From Notospermus geniculatus (Eukaryota > Nemertea > Pilidiophora > Heteronemertea > Lineidae), in the NCBI GenBank assembly GCA_002633025.1, contig NMRB01000087.1, forward strand, positions 471,945 through 535,944: a DNA stretch of 64,000 nucleotides, written 5' to 3'. Within the stretch, counting starts at the first letter, position 1; each line of letters begins with the position of its first letter. Below, piece by piece: positions 41,338-53,218 of the stretch. Made by a program: the position numbers and the translations under genes. The notes beneath the pieces were generated by a model. It saw only the letters and a program-made list of their open reading frames with translations, was not told the origin of the DNA and made no database searches.

Positions 41338-41736
41338 AATAGAGAGGATGCGCAGCTTTCCGACTCCGACTCCGGCTAGGAGAATGAATTGCAGTCCGCT
41401 ATGGACATCCTTGATAAAAACAGTGTGATAGAAGTTTTCAATTCGTCAAACACCACAAATTTAAGGCAGAAAAATTTGGCCTTATAAATCGGAAGTGCGG
41501 ATAAATAATGAATATTGAAGTCGTAATCCTAGTCGTTACAACTTGAAACACGACTATAATATTTGCGATTTACATGCACTTCCGATTACGAGTGAAAATT
41601 ATTCTGCCACAAAGTTACAGCATTTTACGATTTGCAAACGTCTATCAAATCGTTTTTATCAAGGATGTCCACAGCGGACTGCAATTCATTCTAGTAGCTG
41701 AAGCGGAGCCGGAACTGCGCAACCTCTCTAATATTG
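41338..41736. mobile_element. Foldback element, arms about 190 bp
   Basis: The left arm (CAATAGAGAGGATGCGCAGC...ATGAATTGCAGTCCGCTATG) is mirrored on the right (...CAGCGGACTGCAATTCATTC...AACCTCTCTAATATTG). Only a short unique centre remains. Open frames across it are by-products. Confidence 0.8.
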
Positions 41737-42102
41737 AGGTTGAACCAACCTCTTCACTCGGTTTCTTCAAAGAAAATTACAAAAGCATCAGTTCAGAAGA
41801 ACTCCGGTATCTATTGGTTTTTTTCTGGGTACTGGTACTGGTACTATATCTTCAGCAGATCACATGATTTCCAACAACATTACAGGCTCGTGTCAAGTAT
41901 TTCTCCGTCACTGGTAGCGCCATCTGGTTTGAGGATGAAGAACTGTTTCAGCGGTGTAAAGAGATGGCGGATGACGCCGATGCTCCAGGACTTTCCAATC
42001 AGCTTCTGTCGCTTCCCTGGACCCAGATATCCGATGTCAGTATAATGAGACGGGAAACCAAACAACCTAAAATTTTGAAGGAAGTTATTGCAAAGTTACT
42101 CA

Positions 42103-42407
42103 TTAAAGGTGCTCTAGTTCGAATTGTAAACATTACGGTTTGTTTATTTACATGGTTGATTATAATAGTTATTTTTCCTCGGACAGGTGGCAGCACCGTG
42201 TATACCAAAACATTAATGTTATCTATTTTTATATCTATCTTGATAAATATTCTTGTAACTGAAATATATTTATGATTTTACGCTCAAAAACAAACAAAAA
42301 GTTGTGAAAGGCGAGATTTAATTAGATTTTATCTGATTTGTTAGTACCAGAAGTTGACAATAGGTGGCACACCGTAATGTTTACAATTCGAACTAGCGCA
42401 CCTTTAA
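42103..42407. mobile_element. MITE, 37-bp inverted ends
   Basis: TTAAAGGTGCTCTAGTTCGA...AACATTACGG is mirrored by CCGTAATGTT...TCGAACTAGCGCACCTTTAA. Its right tip abuts the next MITE, so one inserted at the TTAA edge of the other. Confidence 0.8.
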
Positions 42408-42653
42408 GGGTGGCGCACACTGGCAATTTTTCGAGCGATTTTCTGGGCAACCAGCCTTGCAACCACAGAAGCGACTGAACATATTTTCAGGTTTTTTTTA
42501 GTTTTTGTTGACTCGTTTGCGACAAATGCTTCCTTGGAAGATCAGTGATGTCGTGGATGACATCACTGATCGACCTCAAAGGTAATTATCGCAGGCGACG
42601 TAGTAGTCGCATCGGTAGTCGCCCCCATTTTAGTCGCACGTGTGCGCCACCCG
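42407..42653. mobile_element. Second copy of the Harbinger-like MITE
   Basis: 247 bp, clearly homologous along its whole length to 39076-39321. Its ends are AGGGTGGCGCACAC and GTGTGCGCCACCCG, with TTA on both sides (42404-42406 and 42654-42656). Confidence 0.85.
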
Positions 42654-42984
42654 TTAGAAGTGATGTAAATTTCTCTAAGGAAAACTACACAACCTGCACC
42701 GTGAGTGCAAGTTATGCAGGTGTGATCCGCCGACTTTTAATGACACGTTTACGATCAGTCTGCGGTTAGTTCACGACGGTTTGTGGCGAGTTAACGATGG
42801 AAAATCATAGCCGTGGATCAGCTGAAATTTACATTCACGATTCATTCATGACTACATGTAGTTTGGGACTCGTTGACAACTGATTTCTATTGGCGACTAG
42901 TTTGTGACGAGATCAAACATGTTTGATTTGGTTGCAAACTCTTCGTAAAGTAGGCTCTGTTGCAGGCGATTTGGCCAATCAGGG

Positions 42985-43135
42985 CTGGGTTGCACAAAAC
43001 TCATGTTAGCGCGAACTTGGTGTTAGCACTAATTTTATGTTAAATGACATAAAGACAAGGGATTTTTACGTCATCTAACATAAAGTTAGTGCTAACACCA
43101 AGTTAGCACTATCGTGAGTTTTGTGCAACCTGCCC
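42985..43135. mobile_element. Palindromic element next to the LINE break
   Basis: GGTTGCACAAAACTCATGTTAGCGC is mirrored by a GTGAGTTTTGTGCAACC arm; the inner arms share AACTTGGTGTTAGCACTAA. It ends within a few bases of the point where LINE coding sequence stops. Confidence 0.75.
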
Positions 43136-43141
43136 CAGACC

Positions 43142-43600
43142 TCATAAACTACCGACGATGCTGAAATGGGGTAGAGCATTTATCTCGTGCAGGGTCTCCC
43201 GATATTCCTGAGCATTGTCATCTCCTGGCATATAGACATTACAAATGAGAATATTCATATTAACAAATTTAACAACAACTGCACAAAAGCGCCTGGATTT
43301 AACAATTATTGGAATGACTGCTTGCCGTACGCTATTACGCCATATGATGGCAACGCCACCGAAGGGCCTGCCCTTCAGTAATACTCCCGGTACCATTCCT
43401 GAGACCGCATGAACGTTACAACCTGGAAAACTACTTGTAAAAACTTCGGTAATTTCATTTTCATGCACCCAATGTTCTTGGACAAGAACGAAGTTTGACT
43501 TATCTAAGAGTTTGGAGATATATTCTACTCTCCCAGCCCCAAACCCCTGTGAGTTGTACGTCGAAGGGAAAGAGGAATGATACTAGTACATGTGTCACCT
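43142..43600 (-). pseudogene. LINE ORF2 fragment: apurinic-type endonuclease, 5' part only
   Basis: On the minus strand the frame reads TYNSQGFGAGRVEYI...NFVLVQEHWV...GRPFGGVAIIWR...ICNVYMPGDD. This is the N-terminal half of an APE-type endonuclease, with the catalytic-type N (YNSQG) and E (QEHW). The sequence stops at about 43142 beside a palindromic element; reverse transcriptase is absent. Nonsense codons separate it from ORF1. Confidence 0.75.
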
Positions 43601-43661
43601 TTGCGCGCGATAGGACTTGTCATCGCCAACAGAGTCAGTAGAAATATTAACCTTACTATAA

Positions 43662-44927
43662 TCATGCTATGACATTAGTTAAGTCCTCCCTTCGGGTGCG
43701 TGGGGAGAAATATTGTCTGACACAAACCCCGCAAGGCCAAATGGATTCATCCAGCGCAGTGTTCAGTTCCGAGCGCGGGACAGTCAACTTAAAAGATTTA
43801 CACGCAGCGTTCTCATGAGATACACATTTTAAGCCTCGCAGCTCCATGCCTTTTCTCTTTATGAGTTGCGCAAGTGCTTCCGTAGACGTACTTTTGTCCA
43901 GACGATATACGAATACGTCACGCGATGGTTCTGGAGCGCCTTTAACACCAGTTATCACCTCCGTACATTTTCCCTCGATGGCTTTCCTACGCTTATTTTC
44001 CCTCCTTCGTGCCTTTTTCACCACGTTACTCGGTAAAATGAATCCGTCTGATTCATCACCAGTGTCATCACTCTCCGTCCTAGCCAAAGAGTTTGTGCTC
44101 TCCCTAAGTCGACTAACTTCTCTGGGAACTACCAGATTAGCTCTCGATGAAGCTACACTCGCGTACGAAGCGCCACGCCCACCTCCGCGGAGGCCACCTC
44201 TCCCACGGCCTCGACCCCTTTGAGGGATTCTAGTATTGTCAAGGTCATAGATTGACCGAAACGGCATTTCTGGTGCTTGGACTTTATTGTCGCAGCCCTT
44301 CTTATCACTAACCAGCTCTGTGGTGTCCATGGGTGGGGCATGGTAAGATGGAGGTTCGGACACCTCCGCTGAACATGACAAATTGATACTGGTTTTTAAC
44401 GATGCGGCACCCTGCCTATCCCCAACGCACTCACTCTCTCGCTTTGTACTATTTTCATCGTCGCCTGCTTTATTCATCATGTCGAGTATCTCAATTGAGT
44501 TCTTGTTCACAACTTTGTGAATTTCAGATAACCTGTGCTCAAGTTTCGCCAGCCGATCAACCAGCGAAATATCGTTCAGCTCCTCAGGGTGTGCCCGAGG
44601 TATCCGTCCTAGGTCATGGGCAGCAATCACAAAATTGGGGAGTTGACCAGCATTGTCTAATTTTTTAATTGCTAAAATGATATTATTTGCGTTCGCTTCC
44701 TCCTCGGTTCTCTTGACCGAGGACTTTCTATTTTCTTTCTTTCCCACCAAACTGGTGTCTGACTTTTCCCAAAGAACTGATTTTGCTTTCAGTATTTCAT
44801 CCGGGGTAAAGAAACCAAGTACGGCCTTTTTTATCGCTTCCTGTGTCCCCGAGTGAATCGCAAACACTACGTAAGCTAGAAGTGGATCACAGATATTCAA
44901 CTTGTTCTCATCAAAACTATCACCATT
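43662..44927 (-). CDS. LINE ORF1-type protein (5' end in gap)
   Basis: About 421 residues are readable below the gap. The region near DPLLAYVVFAIHSGTQEAIKKAV, a coiled-coil-like DRLAKLEHRLSEIHKVVNKN, an RGRGRGRGGLRGGGRG basic linker, and an RRM-like C-terminus (DVFVYRLDKSTSTEALAQL...VRQYFSPR) match ORF1 proteins of CR1/Jockey-like LINEs in marine animals, from memory. By family it is an RNA-binding chaperone for the element's RNA. The frame is intact up to the gap. The stop at 43662 is followed closely by the endonuclease fragment. Confidence 0.7.
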   Translation of the reverse strand, partial: NGDSFDENKLNICDPLLAYVVFAIHSGTQEAIKKAVLGFFTPDEILKAKSVLWEKSDTSLVGKKENRKSSVKRTEEEANANNIILAIKKLDNAGQLPNFVIAAHDLGRIPRAHPEELNDISLVDRLAKLEHRLSEIHKVVNKNSIEILDMMNKAGDDENSTKRESECVGDRQGAASLKTSINLSCSAEVSEPPSYHAPPMDTTELVSDKKGCDNKVQAPEMPFRSIYDLDNTRIPQRGRGRGRGGLRGGGRGASYASVASSRANLVVPREVSRLRESTNSLARTESDDTGDESDGFILPSNVVKKARRRENKRRKAIEGKCTEVITGVKGAPEPSRDVFVYRLDKSTSTEALAQLIKRKGMELRGLKCVSHENAACKSFKLTVPRSELNTALDESIWPCGVCVRQYFSPRTRREDLTNVIA

Positions 44928-45556
44928 NNNNNNNNNNNNNNNNNNNNNNNNNNNNNNNNNNNNNNNNNNNNNNNNNNNNNNNNNNNNNNNNNNNNNNNNN
45001 NNNNNNNNNNNNNNNNNNNNNNNNNNNNNNNNNNNNNNNNNNNNNNNNNNNNNNNNNNNNNNNNNNNNNNNNNNNNNNNNNNNNNNNNNNNNNNNNNNNN
45101 NNNNNNNNNNNNNNNNNNNNNNNNNNNNNNNNNNNNNNNNNNNNNNNNNNNNNNNNNNNNNNNNNNNNNNNNNNNNNNNNNNNNNNNNNNNNNNNNNNNN
45201 NNNNNNNNNNNNNNNNNNNNNNNNNNNNNNNNNNNNNNNNNNNNNNNNNNNNNNNNNNNNNNNNNNNNNNNNNNNNNNNNNNNNNNNNNNNNNNNNNNNN
45301 NNNNNNNNNNNNNNNNNNNNNNNNNNNNNNNNNNNNNNNNNNNNNNNNNNNNNNNNNNNNNNNNNNNNNNNNNNNNNNNNNNNNNNNNNNNNNNNNNNNN
45401 NNNNNNNNNNNNNNNNNNNNNNNNNNNNNNNNNNNNNNNNNNNNNNNNNNNNNNNNNNNNNNNNNNNNNNNNNNNNNNNNNNNNNNNNNNNNNNNNNNNN
45501 NNNNNNNNNNNNNNNNNNNNNNNNNNNNNNNNNNNNNNNNNNNNNNNNNNNNNNNN
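44928..45556. other. Scaffold gap
   Basis: A run of N. By position it should hide the 5' end of the LINE (minus strand) and the left LTR plus the start of the primer-binding site of BEL-2, whose remnant GAAACCCGGGA resumes at 45557. Confidence 1.
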
Positions 45557-45615
45557 GAAACCCGGGAGACTGGAACTGGAACATTTGGAGGACATTTTAA
45601 CAGTGAGTAACCATT

Positions 45616-48600
45616 TTGACTGGCATTATGGGGAAACCAAAGAAGTCCGAAAAATTTAAACAAAGGACTGGTGCCAAGGTGTGGGCCACACGAATGAGTA
45701 ATGACATCGCAGAAATTCTAGACAAACAACCGTTAGATATCGATGAGTTGAAGGACAAAATGCGTCAATTTGAGAAATTTCTTGACAAATTAGACAAATG
45801 TCAGAATGAAGTCGAGCTTGAAATTGATGAAGAAGAATTGGAGAATGAGATAGAGGTGGCCAATGCCTATCGCAATAGAGTCCGACAACCATGGCTTGAT
45901 GCAACAAGGAAACTAAAAGCTTTGGAGGGTGTTAACCCGGTCCTTGGTGTTGCGGGCATTGGTATGGGTGTGGCTGCAGATCGAACGTGTGTTACATCGA
46001 TATCGACCGATACGAAACTCCCTCGACTGGAACTTCCCAAGTTTGACGGTACGTTAACCCAATGGCAACCGTTTTGGGAGAAATTCACCGCCTTGGTTGA
46101 CGATCGAAAGGATCTGCAGACTATGACGAAGTTCGCCTACTTGGAGTCGGTTCTTGTGGGTGAGGCCAAAAGTGTTATCAGTGGTCTTTCCATAACGGCA
46201 GATAACTACAGCAATGCAATCGTGATGCTGAAAGAACGCTTTGGACAGAAGAATCGAATCATCTTCTCTCATATACAGGCGCTGCTCAATGTCGTGGTGC
46301 CTGGTGGCAGCGTTCCTGTAAGTAAATTGTGGACTCTGCAAGATGAAATCGTTGGCCATGTACGAAGTTTAGAAACGCTGGGCGTGGCCGGAGGGGAGTA
46401 TGGTCTATTCTTAACTCCACTGATTCTTTCACGTCTTCCGTCTGATCTGCGGATGGAATGGGCAAGAGACAGTGCTGGTAAAGAAAGTGACTTAGATGGA
46501 CTTCTGACATTCTTGAAAAATGAGATTCAACGTCGTGAACGTTCAGAAGCCTTTAAGGACATGTCAACAAATGGAACAACAAAACCTCGTGTAGAGAAGT
46601 CTAAACCATCTGTCCCTCCTACAGCATCTGTGCTTCATTCTCACTCTTCTTCTTCCAGCAAAGATTGTTGTGTATTTTATAAAAAGTCGCATGCCTCTGA
46701 GAAATGTTGGAATATTCTTAGAACCCCACTTGAAGGTAATACAAGGATCCGGTGCTTGCTTTCGATGCCTTAAAACAGGCCATCACTCTATAGGATGTTC
46801 TTCAAAGTGTTTGAAGTGTTCAGGTAAACACCATGAGCTATTGTGTAGAAGCAAGGGTCAAAGGTCTGAACCCCCTAATGTAAGTCCAGGTCAAAAGCCA
46901 AAGTCAAACACCACTAGCTCAAGTCCTCAAAGTAAGGACTCTGGTGTTGACAGTAAGAATGAAAAGAGTGGAAGTAATGTAACTATCTCAGCCATTTCAG
47001 CTACTGTCGACAGCGTTCAAAACTCATCTTCTTGTCTTTCAGACCATGTTCAGACGGTTTTGCAGACAGCGCGAGTTCTGGTTTGTGGAAGGAGGAACAC
47101 CGTAGAAGCGACCTTGATGTTCGACACCGGCTCTGACAATTCGTACATTAGCAGTGACTTTGTCAAGAGAATTGAGCCGGAGTGGGTTACGTCGAGGTAC
47201 ATGTCGTATGCAGCCTTTGGGGGAGGTAAGCCTTCGGCCCGTACTGCTCATAATGTGTACAAGTTGAATTTGATGGGTAAGTCAAGTACCGGTAGCTGTG
47301 CGACCCTTAAGGCAGTTGAAGTCAAGAGTGTTTGTTCTCCCATGCATAGGTCTAGCATATCTGAAGATGTACTGCAGTCTTGTTGGTCATTTGGACTTTG
47401 CGGATGCTTATGGATCGTCTAGGAATATTAAGGTCGACATCCTGGTTGGATTAGATTCCTATTGGAGTTTCATGAAAGGCGGGGTGGTTAGACTGACGGA
47501 TGATTTGGTAGCACAGGAATCAGTGTTTGGTTGGTTGTTGTCTGGTTCTTGGAGTGGATCATCTGATTCTTCGTGTAGGCCTAGTCCCAATGTCAGTGCT
47601 AGTATGGTGTGTTTGTCAGATATGCCCCAGTCTGTTTTGGAAAGGTTCTGGGATTTTGAACCCATTGGTGTTGGTCCCCATCTGAAGTCGGAAATGGAGA
47701 ACCCAGTTCTGGAGAGGTATAATGAAACGATTGAATTCAGAGATGGTCGGTATCATGTTCAACTTCCTTGGAAAGACAATTCATCTGATCTGAATCTGTT
47801 AGACAACAGGAAGCTGGCTGAAGTTCGATTGAAAGGCTTATCTCGCAGACTGTCAAAAGATCCCCAGTTGGAAGTCAGGTACAATCAGGTGTTTCTTGAT
47901 ATGGAAGCCCAATTGGTATCATTGAACAGATCCCCGAGTCTGAGATTTCTGTATCGCATCCTGTGTTTTACATGCCCCATCATCCTGTGGTGAAGGAGTC
48001 AAGACTTGCTTCCAAGATTCGCCCCGTGTTTGACGCTTCTGCGAAGGGGGTTAACGGAATTTCTCTCAATGACTGTCTGGAAGCAGGTCCTTGTCTGTTG
48101 CCTGGGTTGGTTGACGTTTTGATACGATTTAGGAGGTTGCGCGTTGGATTCACAGCTGATATCTCTAAGGCTTTCCTACAGATTGGTGTCCAAGGTCAAG
48201 ATCGTGATGTCCATCGCTTCTTGTGGAATTATGAGGGTTCCATTCGAGTTATGAGGTTCCTTCGTGTCGCGTTTGGTAACACTAGTTCTCCATTCCTCTT
48301 GAATGCGACTGTTCGACATCATCTGTCTAAGTATCCAGAGTCTAGGGCCGTGGAAGAAATCAGAGATAACATGTATGTTGATGACTTTATCTCTGGAGCG
48401 GACTTCGCAGAGTCAGCGTGTTCTGTTTATCGTGAAGCGGATCAGATTATGTCTGAAGGTGGTTTTCCATTTGACAAGGGTAACTCCAATGAGGAAAAGG
48501 TGTCTGAGATGTTCTTTAGTGAATTTGGAGCAAAACGATCAGGTCTTGATCACGTGAAAGTTCTGGGTCTCAAATGGCTGAAGCACGAGGATTGTTTTAC

Positions 48601-51600
48601 CTTTGATGGAATAGAAGTTTCAGCAGACTTGATTGTAACCAAGCGCCTCATTCTGAGTTATCTGACCAGGCTCTATGATCCTCTAGGCTTCATGACACCT
48701 TACACCATGACAGTTAAGATCTTGTTGCAAGACGTGTGGAGGTTGAACATTGACTGGGATGTAGAAGTGTCATCTGACGTACAGTCTAGGTTTGAGAAAT
48801 AGATTCAGGGTCTCGAACTTCGCATGTGGAAGATCCCGAGGTGCTATACTGTTCTACCATGGACAAATTTGTCAGGTTTCGAGCTTCACTGTTTCGGAGA
48901 TGCATCTGAGCGAGGTTATGGATCTGCGATTTACTGACGGGTTCCTCGTAGTGATGGTTCCTTTGAGGTTTCGTTGATCGCCGCAAGAGCCCGGGTCTCC
49001 CCAATCAAGACAGTATCTCTCCCTCGATTAGTGTTGCTTGGTTCTCTCCTCACGGCTAGACTTTTGGACTTCGTGAGAAATGCTCTGAATTTCCCAGAAA
49101 TAGAATATCATTGTTGGACAGATTCAACGGTCTCTCTGAGCTGGATCAAAGGCGATCTTTCTCGATGGAAACCTTCATAGCAAATCGGGTTTCCGAGATT
49201 CAAAGATTGACTGACCCTGATCGTTGTCACACTGTCCTGGGGAAGATAATCCAGCTGATTTGGTGACTAGAGGTCTGGATGCGCAGTGGTTGCTCTCCTC
49301 CAAAATGTGGCTCCAGGGTCCAGAGTGGTTGTTAAGCTCACCTGTTGTAACGAATGAGGAGGAAGCATCACCTCCAGAGTTTGAGGATTTTCTCCAGGAT
49401 GAGGTTGTGTCTGTTGCCACCATCTCGGCCGAGGTTGTCAGTAGGAAGGTGTTTGAAGTTGAAAGATGGAGCAGGTTTGACAAGGTGTGCATATCTGTGG
49501 TTGGGTGCTAAGATTTGTGTACAATTTGCGGCACCCTAACCTTCGTCACAGTGGTCCATTGTCTCATGAGGAGGTGATTGAGGCTAAAAGGGTGTTTTTG
49601 CGACATGAGCAGGCTGTGTCTTACCCTTCTGAGTTTGAAGCCTTGCAGCAGGATAAGCCAGTATCCAAGACCTCGCCTCTTTTCAAGTTGAGTCCCTATG
49701 TAGGTGGAGATGGGTTACTGCGAATAAAGGGTAGGTTACAGCATTCTGAGTTGTCCTACAGCGAGAAACATCCCGTGATATTGCCAAGAGGTCACTTGTC
49801 CAAGCTTTTGGTTAGATCTCAGCACCACTTGTTAAAACACGCCGGGGTTGAGAAAAGTGTAATCAGAAGTGGAGGAGTAACCGCTCGCGTTGTTGTTTTT
49901 TCAAGTTCAATTCAAGAGTAACCACTCACGTTCTTTGTTTTTTTTCAAGTTCAAGAGCAACCGCTCACGTTTTGTGTTTTTTTCGTTCTTGATGTGCTGA
50001 GAATATAATTGTAGATTTTCGTGTAAATTGCTGGGAGACCTATTAAACAATATATTTACGCACAAAAAGGACTCTCAAGGTATGGCAATTCGGATGTTTC
50101 TTTTATTTTGGGAATATTGGTCGATGACCACACCCACATATTCTGCTACCTGGTCGATGACCGCATCTCTTTCAGCGGCGGCTGTCATGACTGACTGTGT
50201 CCCAAAGAAGAGGATAGGGAGGAGTGTTGTGGCGTGCTGCCACCTAGGGACCACACAATGAACTACCACGGGGCCACCTAGGGACCGGGGGACGAACTGA
50301 AGGAGGGAGATCCGAATAATCGTTCTTCTGACTAAGCCTTGAGACTGATGACACACGCTTGTTGACCGCTCGGACCAATATTGGCAATAAACTCTTCCTA
50401 GGGGCTTTCCCCGGCCAGGAGCTATACCAGGTTAGTGTTATTTCTAACACCGACCTACAACACTCATCACTACCTTAAGAGAGGATTACTGGATCATTGG
50501 ACTCAGACGTTTGGCAAAGGCCGTCAAACGTGAGTGTGTACCGTGTCAACGTGTTGACTCTCGAGCATGTAACCAGTTTGCAGCCCCCCTCCCAGGTGCA
50601 AGAGTTCGACAGTGCTCTGTGTTTACTGTCTCAGGTCTGGATCATGCTGGCCCACTGTTCTGTGTAGATTTGCCTCAGAAGAAGTTGTATGTTCTTCTGC
50701 TCACGTGTGCGGTCGTGAGAGCAGTGCATTTGGAATTAGTAGATTCACTCACTGCAACGGACACGGTGTTGGCTCTGAGGAGATTTGTTGCCAGGCGCGG
50801 GTTACCATCCATCTTGTACTCAGATAATGCGAAGTCTTTTGAAGCTGCGGAAAAGCAGTGTAAGAAGGTCTTTGGTTCAAAGAGTCCTGAATGGCGGTAT
50901 TCTACTCCACGTTCTCCTTGGCATGATGGATTTTGGGAACGATTAGTCCGTTCAGTGAAAAGCACGTTGAAGAAAGCTCTTGGTAACTGTTGTATCACCA
51001 GAACAGAGTTAGAGACCAGTCTTCATGAGGTCGAAGCTTGTGTGAATTCCAGACCATTGTCATTTGTTGGCGATGAGGTTGATAGCACTCGACCTCTCAC
51101 TCCATCATTGTTCTTGATTGGTAGGAACTCTAGCTATCAGTCTGTTGATAATGTGGATGTTGATTCAGGCATGGTTATGTCTCAGCAGAACCTCACTGAG
51201 AGAGAGGTAGTTCGACAGGAATGTCTTGACTTATTCTGGTCAATCTGGAGTAAGCAGTATCTTCGCAGCCTTCCGTCGATTGTGAACAGGTTTCAGAGTA
51301 AAGGAAATGTAGCTGTAGGATCGTTGGTTCTGATTAGGGAGGACAACACTCCTCGTATGAGATGGCCTAAGGGTGTGATTACCAGAGAGTTACCTAGTAG
51401 GGATGGAGCTGTTAGAACCGTTGAAATTAAGACGGCTACGGGTACTTTGGTGAGACCCCTCCAGAGGCTGCACGACTTGGAGGTGAATAGCCGCTCTGTG
51501 CACGGTGGGAGCGCTGGTGATCCTCCTTCGACAGATCATTACCAGGTTGCTGTTGGTGAAACTACTGAAATGGTTGATCAGAATCTAGATACCTCAGATG

Positions 51601-51725
51601 TAGTAGTTTCAGGTGGTACTGGTAATGATAATACTCACCACCAGTCCGTAGATAAACCTGTTGGTCCAGTCAGAACTCGCAGTGGTCGAATTGTAAAACC
51701 AAAAGTAAAAATGCTCGATTTGTAG
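45616..51725 (+). pseudogene. BEL/Pao gag-pol pseudogene of BEL-2
   Basis: Pieces in order: gag 45616-about 46738 (MGKPKKSEKF...); the zinc-knuckle and protease piece from about 46740 (CFRCLKTGHHSIGC; FDTGSDNSYIS at about 47120), with frame breaks near 46738, 47380 and 47920; RT 47963-48802 (MYVDDFISGAD at about 48370), ending in a nonsense codon; RNase H pieces 48840-49511 with further breaks; and integrase 49487-49858 plus 50461-51725 (D in GLDHAG, D in YSDNAK, E in FWERL). At least six frame or nonsense lesions plus an insertion make it inactive. The order and motifs match the intact BEL-1 protein. Confidence 0.9.
49860..50462 (+). mobile_element. LTR retrotransposon remnant inside the BEL-2 integrase
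   Basis: BEL-2 coding sequence stops after the HAGVEKS codons and resumes at about 50464. The insert ends with a probable 238-bp LTR (50225-50462, TGTTGTGG...CTACAACA, with AATAAA at about 50385), preceded by a purine tract AGAGGATAGGGAGGAG. The left part (49860-50224) begins AATCAGAAGTGGAGG, resembling sequence that follows a left LTR, but no left LTR is present. Tandem AAC-CGCTCACGTT variants recur at about 49880, 49920 and 49958. Confidence 0.65.
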
Positions 51726-52521
51726 TTTGTCAAGTCACGCGAGTTGGTGTCATCAGCATATACATGTAGAGAGTTTTGAGTCAGTAGAAAGAGACATTGT
51801 CATGATAATTTGGTACAAAAATGTATGTTAGTTGCTCAGTTGAATTCAGTTTGGTTGACGTAACAAAATTTTTAATTGAAATTTTCTAGTTTAAGTTTGT
51901 TGAACACTTGTTGACTGTGATAAATTAATAAGTTAAAATTGGTCATTTTATTAGTTTGTAAGTTTGTGGTTTAAAATGTTTTAAACTGCATGCTTGTCTT
52001 TGGTTATGGTGCAATAGACTTAATGGTGTGGTGCCTATTTGGTAGTTTAGAATACTAGTATGTGGTGAAATGTAGCATTTTGGTAATGTTGATCTATTTG
52101 TGATAATAGTACTTTGATAACTTTGGATATCTGGTAACTTGGACAATTGAATGTAACAAAGATGTTGCATGTTGTGAATTTGGAAAAAAATGTTGCTCTC
52201 CCATAAAGTTAGTGGTTGGATTGTGGTAGTTATAATTGTGATATACTGTATAGTTTGATACATTTGAAGTAGTTCATGTGGTGTGAAGTGGTACCCTTGT
52301 AGTTTATTTGGTCAAGTGATTGCTTAGTAGTGGTAATTGATAGTTGTGAGTTGAAATAATTTGATGTGCAATTGGTATTTGAACGTCGAATAGGTGGGAG
52401 TGTTGAATATTAAGGTGGGTCATTGTACCTTTAAGTTTTCTTTGCTACTTACTATTGAATCTTACACCTTTAAGTTCCCTTTTGTTGCCATTGAATGTTC
52501 TTTACATAAAGTCAATTCATA

Positions 52522-52743
52522 TACTGTAGAATCGGACTTGTAACATCACTTCAGGTATTAGAACGTCCGCCCACTTATGTGAGCTGGGGGTGGTTATTCT
52601 GTTGAATATGCGTCTTTTATCCAGTCACTGTTTACGAATATGCATAGTGGCATTGACTAGGCCTCGGATAGAAGGGCGTGACCATCATAGTAATGAAGTG
52701 AGCTGGTCTACCAAAGTGATGTTACAAGTCCGATTTTACAGTA
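52522..52743. mobile_element. MITE inside the BEL-2 right LTR
   Basis: TACTGTAGAATCGGACTTGT...CATCACTT is mirrored by AAGTGATG...ACAAGTCCGATTTTACAGTA, about 31-bp ends. No coding capacity. Confidence 0.85.
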
Positions 52744-52915
52744 TTTTCTTTGTGTTCTTAACTAGTTTTGTAGGAGTCATGTGCCATAAAATATTATGTA
52801 ATTATCAATGTCATATGACCCTCTGACTTGACCTTGTGATCCAAAATAAAATATTTTAGTCTCCATATTGAATTCAAGTTGTCAAGTTGTGTTTTTATCC
52901 TCTTGCCCAATATGC

Positions 52916-53218
52916 CCAAGAACTTAAGGAAACAGCTTTGAGTGATTGGAATACTCAAAAGAGGTAACCATGATCGAGTAAGGACTGGTGTATACATGTA
53001 CTTGGTCACGGGCCGTCAAGGGCATGAAACTGATCACAGGTTTCCAAAGCGTGAATGTGCACACACATGGTTACCTCAAATGACGAGCGTTGGTCGGCTG
53101 GTCTCTGGGCGGGCCTATTGACAAACGCCAAACCCGGCTGTGCATATATTACTACCAGAAAATGGCGCATACTGGTCGCTAATGGCACGAGAATACAGTA
53201 TGTATCAAATAATCAAAA
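52916..53218. other. Intergenic DNA, nothing recognised
   Basis: A short stretch between BEL-2 and the next inverted-repeat element. No gene signal. Confidence 0.4.

Larger units (their letters stand above)
45557..52915 (+). mobile_element. Decayed BEL/Pao element (BEL-2)
   Basis: It starts just after the gap with GAAACCCGGGA, the 3' part of the same primer-binding site used by BEL-1. Gag-pol fragments at 45616-51725 are collinear with BEL-1. The right LTR begins at 52401 after the same purine tract (AATAGGTGGGAG) and ends near 52915 (AATAAAATATTTT at about 52843). The right LTR holds a 222-bp MITE (52522-52743) and the integrase holds a foreign LTR segment (about 49860-50462). BEL-1 and BEL-2 belong to related but distinct families: the proteins align throughout, the LTRs do not. 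Confidence 0.9.
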
